The notes under the pieces are model-generated. The model was given only the letters and a program-made list of their open reading frames with translations, did no database searches and was not told the origin of the DNA. Shown piece by piece: positions 1 through 6,806 of a stretch of DNA of 8,302 bases; the first letter of the stretch is position 1; every line of letters begins with the position of its first letter. Made by a program: the position numbers and the translations under genes. The stretch lies in contig CAIRRW010000403.1 in assembly GCA_903881065.1 (NCBI GenBank), positions 1 to 8,302 of the forward strand, written 5' to 3'. Source of the DNA: an uncultured Bacteroidota bacterium. Lineage in GTDB: Bacteria > Bacteroidota > Bacteroidia > 2-12-FULL-35-15.

Positions 1-232
1 AATATAATCCCGAAGGGATGAAATAATTATAGAACAAGAAAAATAAATAATAAACACAACCCTGAAAGGGTGAAATGATTATAAAACATAAAAATATATA
101 CAAAAATAAAATCCGAAATGATAATAGGATGTCACCCTTTCAGGGTTGTAAAAATTTATTACCATTATATTCTATAATAATAACATCCCTTCGGGATTAA
201 ACAAAAATCAATATGTCGAGAACATTTTCACA
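1..232. repeat. Nested inverted repeat, copy A (REPIN-like)
   Basis: This is the first of two near-identical copies; the other lies exactly 336 bases downstream and differs at only four positions (44, 128, 161, 219). Internally it is a nested inverted repeat. Bases 5-34 match the reverse complement of 170-199 at 27 of 30 positions, and 56-73 match the reverse complement of 132-149 at 18 of 18. Each arm contains a small hairpin of its own: 7-19, 59-71, 134-146 and 185-197. Paired, inverted REP-like hairpins are the defining layout of REPINs. The copy begins at the window edge and may extend further left. It ends inside a copy of the first 20 bases of the downstream transposase gene. Confidence 0.85.
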
Positions 233-336
233 TTCTATAATAATAGCATCCCTTTGGGATTAAACAAAAAACAATATGTCGGGAACATTTTCACATTCTA
301 TAATAATAACATCCCTTTGGGATGAAACAAAAACAA
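170..336 (+). repeat. 63-base tandem units carrying the transposase start
   Basis: Two complete 63-base units (170-232, 233-295) and a 41-base partial unit (296-336) lie head to tail; a further complete unit is at 506-568. Each unit begins with a TTCTATAATAAT stretch, then a hairpin ATCCC-TTC/TTT-GGGAT (185-197, 248-260, 311-323), then an A-rich spacer. Complete units end with ATGTCGRGAACATTTTCACA, the 5' end of the transposase gene. The fourth unit runs into the intact gene. The ATGs in units 1 and 2 open only 16- and 28-codon frames (213-263, 276-362). The units look like amplified left ends of the transposase locus. Confidence 0.85.
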
Positions 337-568
337 AATATAATCCCGAAGGGATGAAATAATTATAGAACAAGAAAAACAAATAATAAACACAACCCTG
401 AAAGGGTGAAATGATTATAAAACATAAAAATATATACAAAAATAAAATCCGAAATGATAATAGAATGTCACCCTTTCAGGGTTGTAAAAATTTATTGCCA
501 TTATATTCTATAATAATAACATCCCTTCGGGATTAAACAAAAATCAATATGTCGGGAACATTTTCACA
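337..568. repeat. Nested inverted repeat, copy B, running into transposase
   Basis: This second copy of the 232-base repeat has no indels relative to copy A. The inverted arms are 341-370 with 506-535 and 392-409 with 468-485, and the hairpins are at 343-355, 395-407, 470-482 and 521-533. The copy overlaps the first 20 bases of the transposase gene at 549. The last hairpin ends 15 bases before the start codon, where it would lie in or just ahead of the ribosome-binding region. That could affect transposase expression, which is inference. Confidence 0.85.
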
Positions 569-1007
569 AGTTTACATTCAAGTTGTATTTGCAGTAAAAG
601 GCAGAGAAAATGTGATAGACAAGCAATGGAAAGATGAATTGCACAAATATATTGCAGGGATAGTAAAAGCGAAAGGACAAAAGTCAATCATTGTAAATGG
701 TATGCCCGACCACATTCATGCTTTTATTGGCTTAAAACCTTCGATGGCGATTTCTGATTTAGTTAGAGACATAAAAAACAATTCATCAAATTTTATTAAT
801 GATAAAAAATTTGTGAAAGGCAAATTCTCGTGGCAGGAAGGTTATGGAACATTTTCCTATTCCCATTCTCACATCCAAACTGTTTATGATTATATATTAA
901 ATCAGGAAGAACACCACAAAAAGAAAACATTTAAAGAGGAGTATATTGAATTTTTAAAGAAATTTGAAGTTGAATATGATGAAAAATATTTATTTGACTG
1001 GATTTAA
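549..1007 (+). CDS. tnpA: IS200-like Y1 (HUH) transposase
   Basis: A 152-residue single-domain transposase of the IS200/IS605 TnpA superfamily, which cuts and joins single-stranded DNA beside hairpins through a 5'-phosphotyrosine intermediate. The HUH metal-binding motif is PDHIH (His55, His57). The catalytic tyrosine is probably Tyr115 within YILNQ, which fits the family YxxxQ helix. Length is normal for the family and no disruption is visible, so the enzyme is probably active. The ATG at 549 is favoured because the MSGTFSQ opening is typical of the Bacteroidota members. There is no Shine-Dalgarno sequence; the leader is A-rich and follows a hairpin. The upstream hairpin array suggests a RAYT-like role in moving the repeats. 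No tnpB accompanies it and no matching right-end hairpin is visible in the 80 bases after the stop. Placement as IS200 rather than a RAYT is uncertain. Confidence 0.9.
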   Translation: MSGTFSQVYIQVVFAVKGRENVIDKQWKDELHKYIAGIVKAKGQKSIIVNGMPDHIHAFIGLKPSMAISDLVRDIKNNSSNFINDKKFVKGKFSWQEGYGTFSYSHSHIQTVYDYILNQEEHHKKKTFKEEYIEFLKKFEVEYDEKYLFDWI

Positions 1008-1085
1008 TTATATCACTGTATAAAACTACCCCAACAAACCCAGCCAAATAAAAAACGTGAAGAAAATTAAAACCTACCAACATCC

Positions 1086-1244
1086 ATGTGTTTTACCACA
1101 GCTATACAAAAAGAATAAGAAAATTTAGAAAAACGCTTTAAATGTATAGCAGGTGCAGAAGCAAAGCTATGGCGGAAAGCGCAGATTGAAGTAGGGTTTT
1201 CGTTCCCCTCCACTCCTGTAATAGCAGAAATTATGAATTGTTAG
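1086..1244 (+). pseudogene. SRAP (YedK/HMCES-like) 5' remnant
   Basis: The frame from ATG 1086 reads MCFTTAIQKE, an in-frame TAA at 1116-1118, then ENLEKRFK and, some 20 residues later, GFSFPSTPVIAE before a TAG at 1242-1244. Met-Cys at the start, an LEKRF segment and a GFSFPxTPVI segment fit the N-terminus of SOS response-associated peptidase (SRAP) proteins, whose Cys2 forms a DNA-protein crosslink at abasic sites. About 50 of the usual 200-plus residues remain, with the conserved WGLIP region and catalytic core absent. The identification rests on recalled family sequence and a short match. The rest of 1008-1388 shows no other gene; its last 50 bases contain the probable promoter of the lipoprotein gene. 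Confidence 0.55.
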
Positions 1245-1338
1245 CTTAATCTTCCGAAACGATGATAAAAATTTCTGCAATAGACGTGTTATTGAATAAA
1301 GTTTAAACAGGCTCATACTAATGTGTTAAACTAATTTA

Positions 1339-1367
1339 TTGCACCTTCAAATAAATTATCTACTTTC
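1339..1367 (+). promoter_or_regulatory. Probable Bacteroidota promoter for lipoprotein operon
   Basis: A TTG at 1339-1341 and TACTTTC at 1361-1367 are separated by 19 bases. This resembles the Bacteroidota -33 TTTG and -7 TAnnTTTG elements, but the -7 box is one base short and ends in C. Transcription would start near 1371, giving a leader of about 18 bases before ATG 1389. Confidence 0.35.
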
Positions 1368-1388
1368 ACAGTTCATTATATAGAATAA

Positions 1389-2180
1389 ATGAAGAGAATA
1401 ATTTTTCCTTTATGTTTAGTAACAATAATGTTAATCGGTTTTAATTCCTGTAAAAAGGATAAAGCGGCAACAGTTGATTTGGGTTATAATTATTTCCCTA
1501 ATCAAGTTGGGAGGTATGTAATTTATGATGTTGATTCGTTGTATTATGATAATGCCAATCTGAATCCCAATACTCATTTAGCGAAAGTAGATACGTTCAA
1601 ATTTCAATTGAAGGAAAAGATAGAATCTATTTACCTTGATAATCTGAACCGCCTTACTATTCGTCTGGAGCGATATGTAAAATATTATAGTGATACATTA
1701 TCCTATAGTCAGATGCCATGGACGTTGAGAAATGTATGGACTGAAAATAGAACAACTACAACCGCCGAAAAGGTAGAAGAAAATATTCGTTACATAAAAC
1801 TCGCTTTTCCAATAAATAGTGCTCAAACCTGGAACGGAAATGCCCAGAATACATTGCCTGCCTGGAATTATACATACTCCTACTATGATATTCCGATGCA
1901 AATAAGAACCTTTAATTTTGATTCGGTATTGCAGGTTTCACAATATGATGATGGTGGATCAATACTTACACAACGGCAACTTTACATTGAAAAATATGCC
2001 CGTAATGTTGGCTTGGTTTATAAACAGATAATTGATATTCAGTCGCAACCTTTCACCGGATGGAATACGCAAATATATGGACAGGATTCAACACAGGCTT
2101 TCTTTATAAAACCTATTTTAAAACGAATCACCAGCGGTATTCAATTTACAATGGTTGTTAATTCTTATGGAACCGAATAA
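1389..2180 (+). CDS. Putative lipoprotein, function unknown
   Basis: A 263-residue protein of unrecognised family. The N-terminus has a basic start (MKR), a hydrophobic stretch to about residue 18 and a lipobox-like GFNSC, so Cys21 is the probable lipidation site. CKKDK follows, common in Bacteroidota lipoproteins. The mature part is rich in Tyr, Asn and Thr. It includes NYFPNQVGRYVIYDVDSLYY (33-52), a segment often seen near the start of small envelope lipoproteins in this phylum, and no catalytic motif is apparent. The start at 1389 is fixed by the signal peptide. The stop lies 7 bases before the most likely start of the S8 protease, so the two are probably co-transcribed. A role with the protease, for example as surface partner or inhibitor, is only a guess from position. 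Confidence 0.8.
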   Translation: MKRIIFPLCLVTIMLIGFNSCKKDKAATVDLGYNYFPNQVGRYVIYDVDSLYYDNANLNPNTHLAKVDTFKFQLKEKIESIYLDNLNRLTIRLERYVKYYSDTLSYSQMPWTLRNVWTENRTTTTAEKVEENIRYIKLAFPINSAQTWNGNAQNTLPAWNYTYSYYDIPMQIRTFNFDSVLQVSQYDDGGSILTQRQLYIEKYARNVGLVYKQIIDIQSQPFTGWNTQIYGQDSTQAFFIKPILKRITSGIQFTMVVNSYGTE

Positions 2181-2187
2181 AATAGGT

Positions 2188-3885
2188 ATGAAAAAAATAC
2201 TTTCATTTATTGTCCTTATTCTACTCTCACAGCATCTTCTGATGGCTCAAAACACATATACTTTTTGGGTGATGTTCAAGGACAAAAATAATAGTGCATT
2301 TTCTGTAGATAAACCTTCTGCTTTCCTGTCGGAGAAAGCCATTGAAAGAAGGAAAACTCAAAACATTGCAGTTAACACAACCGATTTACCGGTGAATACA
2401 AATTATATTTATGGAGTAAAAAGCTGTGGTGTAACTATTATTAATCAATCGAAATGGTTTAATGCAGTGGCTGTTTCTACCAATGATACTTCAAAATTGT
2501 CACTGATAAGAGAGTTGCCTTATGTCAACAAGATTGTTTTGCTCTCATCACCTTCATCAAAAAAAGGAACACCTAAAAATGAATTGGAAAACAAATCAAT
2601 TAATACAAATCAGGAAACAGACAATCAAAAGTCGATACAAAGTGATGTATTAAATTACGGACGTTCATATGATCAGGTCCATCAAATAGGTGCTGAATGT
2701 ATGCATAATAGCGGGTATCAGGGGCAAGGCATGGTGATTGCCTATATGGATGATGGCTTTTATAAGGCGGATTCTTTTCCTGTTTTTGATAGCTTACGAG
2801 TAAACAATCAAATAGTAGGCGGACATAATTTTGTTGCCGGAAATTCAGATTTATATGTTCATCAGGACATAAATTTATCACATGGCATGATGACGCTGTC
2901 ATGCAGTGCCGCTAATATTCCGGGGTTCCTGATTGGTACGGCTCCTAAAGCGAAGTTCTGGTTATTTGTTACAGAGAACTATTATACTGAAAGTTGGCAG
3001 GAAGAAACCAATTGGGCTGTAGCAGCTGAATTTGCTGATAGTGTAGGTGTTGATGTTATTAACTCATCATTGGGTTATAGTATTAACATGACCAATCCTG
3101 CACAAAATCACACGTACTCGGAAATGGACGGTAGAACAACGATTATTTCGAAAGCTGCGGTTATGGCAGCAAGGAAAGGAATGTTCGTTACTTCAAGTGC
3201 TGGAAATGCAGGTGGTCCACCATGGTATAAAATTTCTGCACCTGCTGATGCGGATAGTATATTAACAGTTGGAGCAGTAGACTCACTGGGTATTATTGCT
3301 CCTTTCAGTTCCAGAGGTCCTACTTTTGATGGACGTATCAAACCTAATACTTGTGCAAAGGGAGTTAATTCAGCAGTAGCATCCACAACAGGACAAGTCT
3401 GGGAGGAAAGTGGCACTTCATTTTCATCGCCAATTACAGCTGGTGCTGTAGCATGTTTATGGCAGGCACATCGTAATGCAACAAATATGCAGGTGCTGGA
3501 TGCCATTCAGCGAAGTGCAAGCCAATACTACGCTCCCGACACCATAAAGGGCTTTGGTATTCCTAACTTCTGTATGGCAGATTCTATTTTGGGTACTATT
3601 GCAGGGATAGAAAGTTTAGAAAATAAAACTCAGGAACAATTGTCTGTTTATCCGAACCCATTTAATTCAGGGTTTAATATTTCCTTTTATTCTGATAAAA
3701 AACAAAATATTCAAATAGAAATGTATGATATTGCGGGAAGAAAGGTTCTGAATAAGGAGAAAAAGGTTAACACCTTAAATAATATAATTACTATTGATAA
3801 TGAGAAAGACATCAATAAAGGAATATATTTTATTAGGATAATTACAGAGGACAAAATATTTAATAAAAAAATAGTGAAGGAATAA
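2188..3885 (+). CDS. Secreted S8 subtilisin-like protease with T9SS type A sorting domain
   Basis: A serine endopeptidase predicted to be secreted by the T9SS. The start chosen is ATG 2188 (565 residues), because it places the signal peptide MKKILSFIVLILLSQHLLMA at the N-terminus; an in-frame ATG at 2155 would add 11 residues and overlap the lipoprotein gene. Residues 22-125 form a propeptide-like region with FLSEKAIERR and SKWFNAVAVS, typical of Bacteroidota S8 enzymes. The catalytic triad is visible: Asp188 in YMDDG, His232 in SHGMM, and Ser411 in SGTSFSSP, with oxyanion-hole Asn340 in SSAGNAGG. The last 80 residues, from about 485, form a Por secretion C-terminal domain: LSVYPNPF, then IEMYDIAGRKV, then GIYFIRI and a KKIVKE end. 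The His motif is HGMM rather than the common HGTH. The substrate is unknown. Confidence 0.93.
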   Translation: MKKILSFIVLILLSQHLLMAQNTYTFWVMFKDKNNSAFSVDKPSAFLSEKAIERRKTQNIAVNTTDLPVNTNYIYGVKSCGVTIINQSKWFNAVAVSTNDTSKLSLIRELPYVNKIVLLSSPSSKKGTPKNELENKSINTNQETDNQKSIQSDVLNYGRSYDQVHQIGAECMHNSGYQGQGMVIAYMDDGFYKADSFPVFDSLRVNNQIVGGHNFVAGNSDLYVHQDINLSHGMMTLSCSAANIPGFLIGTAPKAKFWLFVTENYYTESWQEETNWAVAAEFADSVGVDVINSSLGYSINMTNPAQNHTYSEMDGRTTIISKAAVMAARKGMFVTSSAGNAGGPPWYKISAPADADSILTVGAVDSLGIIAPFSSRGPTFDGRIKPNTCAKGVNSAVASTTGQVWEESGTSFSSPITAGAVACLWQAHRNATNMQVLDAIQRSASQYYAPDTIKGFGIPNFCMADSILGTIAGIESLENKTQEQLSVYPNPFNSGFNISFYSDKKQNIQIEMYDIAGRKVLNKEKKVNTLNNIITIDNEKDINKGIYFIRIITEDKIFNKKIVKE

Positions 3886-3934
3886 AGCATCTCTTGTTTC
3901 ATTCTTAATTCCATTTTAATACTTGACAAACTTT

Positions 3935-5191
3935 ATGCAGGCAGAAATCATTACCATAGGAGATGAAATATTAATAGGGCAGATTGTTGATACTAATTCA
4001 GCTTTCATTGGGCAGCTACTTAACTTAAATGGAATAAGTGTTAAGCAGATTTCTTCTGTATCCGACAATCGCGAACACATAATAAAAGCGTTGGATGAAG
4101 CAAAGGAACGTGCAGATATTATTTTAATCACGGGTGGATTAGGTCCTACAAAAGATGATATCACTAAAAAAACATTATGTGAATATTTTAATACGACCAT
4201 GCGATTTGATGAAACGGCTTATCAGGATGTTGTTAATTTGTTTGCTCAATACGGTAAAACGGTTACACCAATCAATCGTTTACAGGCTGAAGTGCCTGCT
4301 ATATGCGAAGTAATACGAAACTATAATGGCACTGCACCTTGTATGTGGTTTGATGTAGATGGAAAAGTATATATTTCAATGCCAGGCGTGCCTTATGAAA
4401 TGAAGGCGTTGATGAAAAATCAAATTATTCCTAAGTTAAAATCACGGTTTAAGTTTCCTTTTATTTATCATAAAACAGTTCTTACGCAAGGAATTGGAGA
4501 GTCGGCATTATCAGAATTAATAAGTGATTGGGAAGATAGTTTAGGTTCTGTAAATATTAAACTAGCCTATCTGCCTGCACCTGGAATGGTGCGTTTAAGA
4601 CTGAGTACAAAAGGTGAAAACGAAACAGTACTGCATTCAAATGTGGAGAGTAAAATAGAGAAATTAAAGACTATTATCTCTCAATATATATATGGATATG
4701 AAATTTTCGGTGTTGAAAATGAAACATTAGAGCAGACAGTAGGGAAACTGTTAAGAGAAAAAAATAAAACGGTTTCAACTGCTGAAAGCTGCACTGGAGG
4801 TTATATTTCACATTTAATTACTAAAGTTCCGGGCAGTTCCGAATACTATATCGGTTCTGTTATTTCATATTCTTATGAGATAAAAGAAACGGAATTGGGA
4901 GTGTCGAAAGATATTTTAGATACTCAGGGAGCCGTGAGTCAGCCGGTGGTAGAGCAAATGGCTAGAGCAATACGCAAAAAGTATAATACTGATTATTCTA
5001 TTTCTGCATCTGGTATTGCAGGTCCAAGTGGAGGAACAAAAGATAAACCGGTTGGTACCGTTTGGGTTGCACTTGCTACACCTGATAAAGTGATTTCAGA
5101 AAAGTTTCAGTTTGGTAATCACCGTGAACGTAATATACAAAAGACAGCTAATGCGGCATTGAATATGTTACGGAAAGAATTGGAAGGTTAG
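3935..5191 (+). CDS. cinA: CinA: nicotinamide-nucleotide amidohydrolase, two-domain form
   Basis: A full-length 418-residue CinA, a cytosolic enzyme of pyridine nucleotide salvage. The N-terminal MoaB-like (COG1058) domain, about 1-170, begins QAEIITIGDEILIGQ, with TGGLGPTKDD at 66-75 and MPGVPYEM at 149-156; in characterised family members this domain hydrolyses ADP-ribose or related dinucleotides. The C-terminal PncC domain (about 262-418) deamidates NMN to NaMN and has AESCTGG (283-289, Ser285 the probable nucleophile) and GIAGPSGGTKDKPVGTV (360-376). ATG 3935 is preferred over an in-frame TTG 12 bases upstream, because family members start MxAEIITIGDEIL. It lies 49 bases after the protease gene, with no clear promoter or Shine-Dalgarno sequence, and could be read through from it. 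The competence-damage name reflects its history, not a function shown here. Confidence 0.95.
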   Translation: MQAEIITIGDEILIGQIVDTNSAFIGQLLNLNGISVKQISSVSDNREHIIKALDEAKERADIILITGGLGPTKDDITKKTLCEYFNTTMRFDETAYQDVVNLFAQYGKTVTPINRLQAEVPAICEVIRNYNGTAPCMWFDVDGKVYISMPGVPYEMKALMKNQIIPKLKSRFKFPFIYHKTVLTQGIGESALSELISDWEDSLGSVNIKLAYLPAPGMVRLRLSTKGENETVLHSNVESKIEKLKTIISQYIYGYEIFGVENETLEQTVGKLLREKNKTVSTAESCTGGYISHLITKVPGSSEYYIGSVISYSYEIKETELGVSKDILDTQGAVSQPVVEQMARAIRKKYNTDYSISASGIAGPSGGTKDKPVGTVWVALATPDKVISEKFQFGNHRERNIQKTANAALNMLRKELEG

Positions 5192-5289
5192 TTCCACCAT
5201 ATTATGATTAATAAATTAATCCATTAGCCTCTTATAAATCTCCAAATAAAGTCTGATTCAAACATTTTATATTATTATTTATTTAATCA

Positions 5290-5322
5290 TTTGTTATCCT
5301 ATCTCTATTTTAATTTACTTTG
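5290..5322 (+). promoter_or_regulatory. Probable promoter of porQ
   Basis: A TTTG at 5290-5293 and TACTTTG at 5316-5322 lie 22 bases apart, close to the Bacteroidota -33 and -7 elements though the -7 box is one base short of TAnnTTTG. Only four bases (AAGG) separate it from ATG 5327, so the predicted transcript begins at or next to the start codon. The AAGG touches the ATG and is too close to act as a normal Shine-Dalgarno sequence. Confidence 0.4.
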
Positions 5323-5326
5323 AAGG

Positions 5327-6376
5327 ATGAAAATAAAAACAACTATTTTCTTTTTTATTATTCTTCTGATAAGCTTGGTTGGTTATTCTCAACCTGGCGG
5401 TAATAGTACGTATCAATTCCTCAATCTCCCAATTTCAGCAAGGGTTACGGCTCTCGGCGGCAATCTTCTTTCTGTTAAAGATAATGATTTGAATGTTGCA
5501 CTTGTCAATCCTTCACTTCTTTCCGATTCGATGAACAACAATGTAGCGTTGAGTTTCATAAATTATATTGCTGGAATAAAATATGGCTATGTAGCATATG
5601 GCAAGCATTTTAAAAGAGGAGGGAATTTCAGCGCCGGTTTATATTATCTCGATTATGGAAAGATGAACAGAGCCGACAATACTGGTGCGGTCAACGGCAC
5701 GTTTGGAGCCAATGAAATGAGTTTTAATTTATCGTATGCTCATTCGGTTTTAGATTCAAACCTTGCAATCGGTGTCGATTTAAAAACAATTTATTCTGCT
5801 ATGGATGTTTATACATCACTTGGCACAGCTATTGATTTTGGGGCAACGTATTATAATCCAAAAACGAATTTCGGTCTGGCAGCAGTAATAAAAAACGTAG
5901 GAACTCAATGGTATTCATATGACGATATTACAAAAGAAAGATTGTTTTTCGAGATTCAGTTAGGCACTTCATACAAACCAAAGCATGTTCCTGTGCGCAT
6001 TTCGGTGGAGTATCAAAATTTGGAACGGTGGGATTTAACATATCAGGATCCTTTAACACCTTACCCGAGAGATGCGAATGGTGAGATAATTCAGCCAAAT
6101 AAATACAAAGAATTTGGCGATAAATTAATTCGTCATATTGTAGTAGGAGGGGAGTTTATAATAACTAAAAACTTATTTATCAGAGTTGGTTATAATTACA
6201 AACGAAGAGAAGAATATTCAAGTTCCGTAAAGCCCGGAGAAGCAGGCGTATCATATGGTTTTGGATTTAGAGTGTATAAGTTTCATTTCAGTTACGGGCG
6301 GGCTAATTATTTGATGGCGGGAGCAAGTAATAACTTCTCGATTAGCTTTGACATAAATAGTTTTTACTCGAGGTAA
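5327..6376 (+). CDS. porQ: Type IX secretion system protein PorQ
   Basis: A 349-residue outer-membrane protein of the PorQ family. In Porphyromonas gingivalis PorQ works with PorU, PorV and PorZ in the complex that processes T9SS cargo and attaches it to A-LPS on the cell surface. Residues 1-21 are a signal peptide ending near GYSQ. The mature protein begins with the family signature GGNSTYQFLNLPISARVTALGG (24-45), followed by NPSLLSD, then alternating beta-strand segments expected of an outer-membrane barrel. The C-terminal part has FGDKLIRHIVVGGEF, then YGFGFRVYKFHFSYGRANY and LMAGASNNFSISFDINSFYSR, closing on Arg as family members do. The length is normal and the frame intact. The 135 bases before it contain the probable promoter but no gene. 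It converges with rnpB, whose 3' end is about 30 bases away. The S8 protease upstream is a probable client of this pathway. Confidence 0.9.
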   Translation: MKIKTTIFFFIILLISLVGYSQPGGNSTYQFLNLPISARVTALGGNLLSVKDNDLNVALVNPSLLSDSMNNNVALSFINYIAGIKYGYVAYGKHFKRGGNFSAGLYYLDYGKMNRADNTGAVNGTFGANEMSFNLSYAHSVLDSNLAIGVDLKTIYSAMDVYTSLGTAIDFGATYYNPKTNFGLAAVIKNVGTQWYSYDDITKERLFFEIQLGTSYKPKHVPVRISVEYQNLERWDLTYQDPLTPYPRDANGEIIQPNKYKEFGDKLIRHIVVGGEFIITKNLFIRVGYNYKRREEYSSSVKPGEAGVSYGFGFRVYKFHFSYGRANYLMAGASNNFSISFDINSFYSR

Positions 6377-6400
6377 TAAACTAAATAGTCATTCAACAAT

Positions 6401-6416
6401 AAAAAAAGGCAAGCCT
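6401..6416 (-). terminator. rnpB 3' end with U tract
   Basis: On the - strand the RNA ends AGGCUUGCCU followed by seven U (6407 to 6401). A short AGG-CUUG-CCU hairpin can form at 6407-6416, competing with the P1 helix of RNase P RNA. Either helix followed by the U run fits intrinsic termination, with the 3' end then trimmed. Confidence 0.5.
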
Positions 6417-6769
6417 ATAAGCCGGGTTCTGTACTCTTTTCAGAGCTTCTATCATTTATCTAGGCTTGTTGTCGCCAACAAACTCAAGCAACCTACCCTC
6501 CGAAATTGAGCGAGCAACTCTTAAGCTTCGGTTTATTTGGTCTTTCAACTCCCAAGGTTTACCCGAAATAACTGTCACCAATCATTTCCGTGAGCTCTTA
6601 CCTCACATTTTCACCATCACCATGCATTGCTGAACGGCTGTAATTTTCTGTGGCACTTGCTGTCTTTGTATTGCTACAAATCCTTCCTGTTAGGAAGTGG
6701 GATGCTCTGTGTTGCCCGGACTTTCCTCCCCCCTTCGTTATTCTGAAGGGCAGCGATAGAACGACTTGC
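6408..6769 (-). ncRNA. rnpB: RNase P RNA, bacterial type A
   Basis: The catalytic RNA of RNase P, which removes the 5' leader of pre-tRNAs. Conserved core elements on the - strand are GAGGAAAGTCCGGGC (6728-6714), AGGTAAGAGCTCACGG, GGTAAACC, AAGACCAAATA, GGGTAGG-TTGCTTGAG, GCCTAGATAAATGA, and ACAGAACCCGGCTTAT (6432-6417). The ends are set by a 7-bp P1 helix that I could pair by eye: GCAAGUC (6769-6763) with GGCUUGC (6415-6409), containing one G-U. About 362 nt is normal for the class. A good -7 promoter box lies immediately upstream and a U tract follows. The L15 loop seems to lack the GGU that binds tRNA CCA in E. coli. The neighbouring gene upstream on the same strand encodes the DUF2027/Smr protein. 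Confidence 0.97.
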
Positions 6770-6773
6770 GGTG

Positions 6774-6806
6774 CAAAGGTAGTTAAATGTAATTGATAAT
6801 GGACAA
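6774..6806 (-). promoter_or_regulatory. rnpB promoter
   Basis: On the - strand TACCTTTG (6781-6774) is an exact match to the Bacteroidota -7 consensus TAnnTTTG. A TTG at 6806-6804 lies 22 bases further upstream and could be the -33 element. Transcription starting three or four bases after the box would begin at 6771-6770, one or two bases before the P1 helix of the RNA, which supports the call independently. Confidence 0.65.

Noticed and set aside
1..568. CRISPR array
   Set aside because: Repeats recur, but the sequences between hairpins are themselves repeated, spacing is irregular outside the 63-base units, and no cas gene is present.
1698..1901. Open frame on the - strand within the lipoprotein gene
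   Set aside because: It lies inside a gene with a clear lipoprotein signal and operon context, and its translation has no recognisable features.
2155..2187. Upstream in-frame start of the protease
   Set aside because: It would place MLILMEPNKIG before a complete signal peptide; ATG 2188 gives a normal secretory N-terminus.
2600..2902. - strand open frame within the protease gene
   Set aside because: It covers the region encoding the catalytic Asp and His of the subtilase and has no start signals or family features of its own.
3108..3506. Long - strand open frame within the protease gene
   Set aside because: It is antisense to the catalytic Ser and Asn region of the subtilase, whose motifs are intact; it is a shadow of that coding frame.
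3879..3912. Terminator after the protease gene
   Set aside because: GGAATAAAG and CTTAATTCC can pair with one mismatch around a 16-base loop, but the stem is weak, overlaps the stop codon and lacks a proper T tract.
3923..3934. TTG start of cinA
   Set aside because: Family proteins begin MxAEIITIGDEIL, which matches ATG 3935; the extra four residues have no support.
5206..5221. Palindrome GATTAATAAATTAATC after cinA as a terminator
   Set aside because: The 6-bp stem is almost all A-T and no T tract follows, so chance in AT-rich sequence is more likely.
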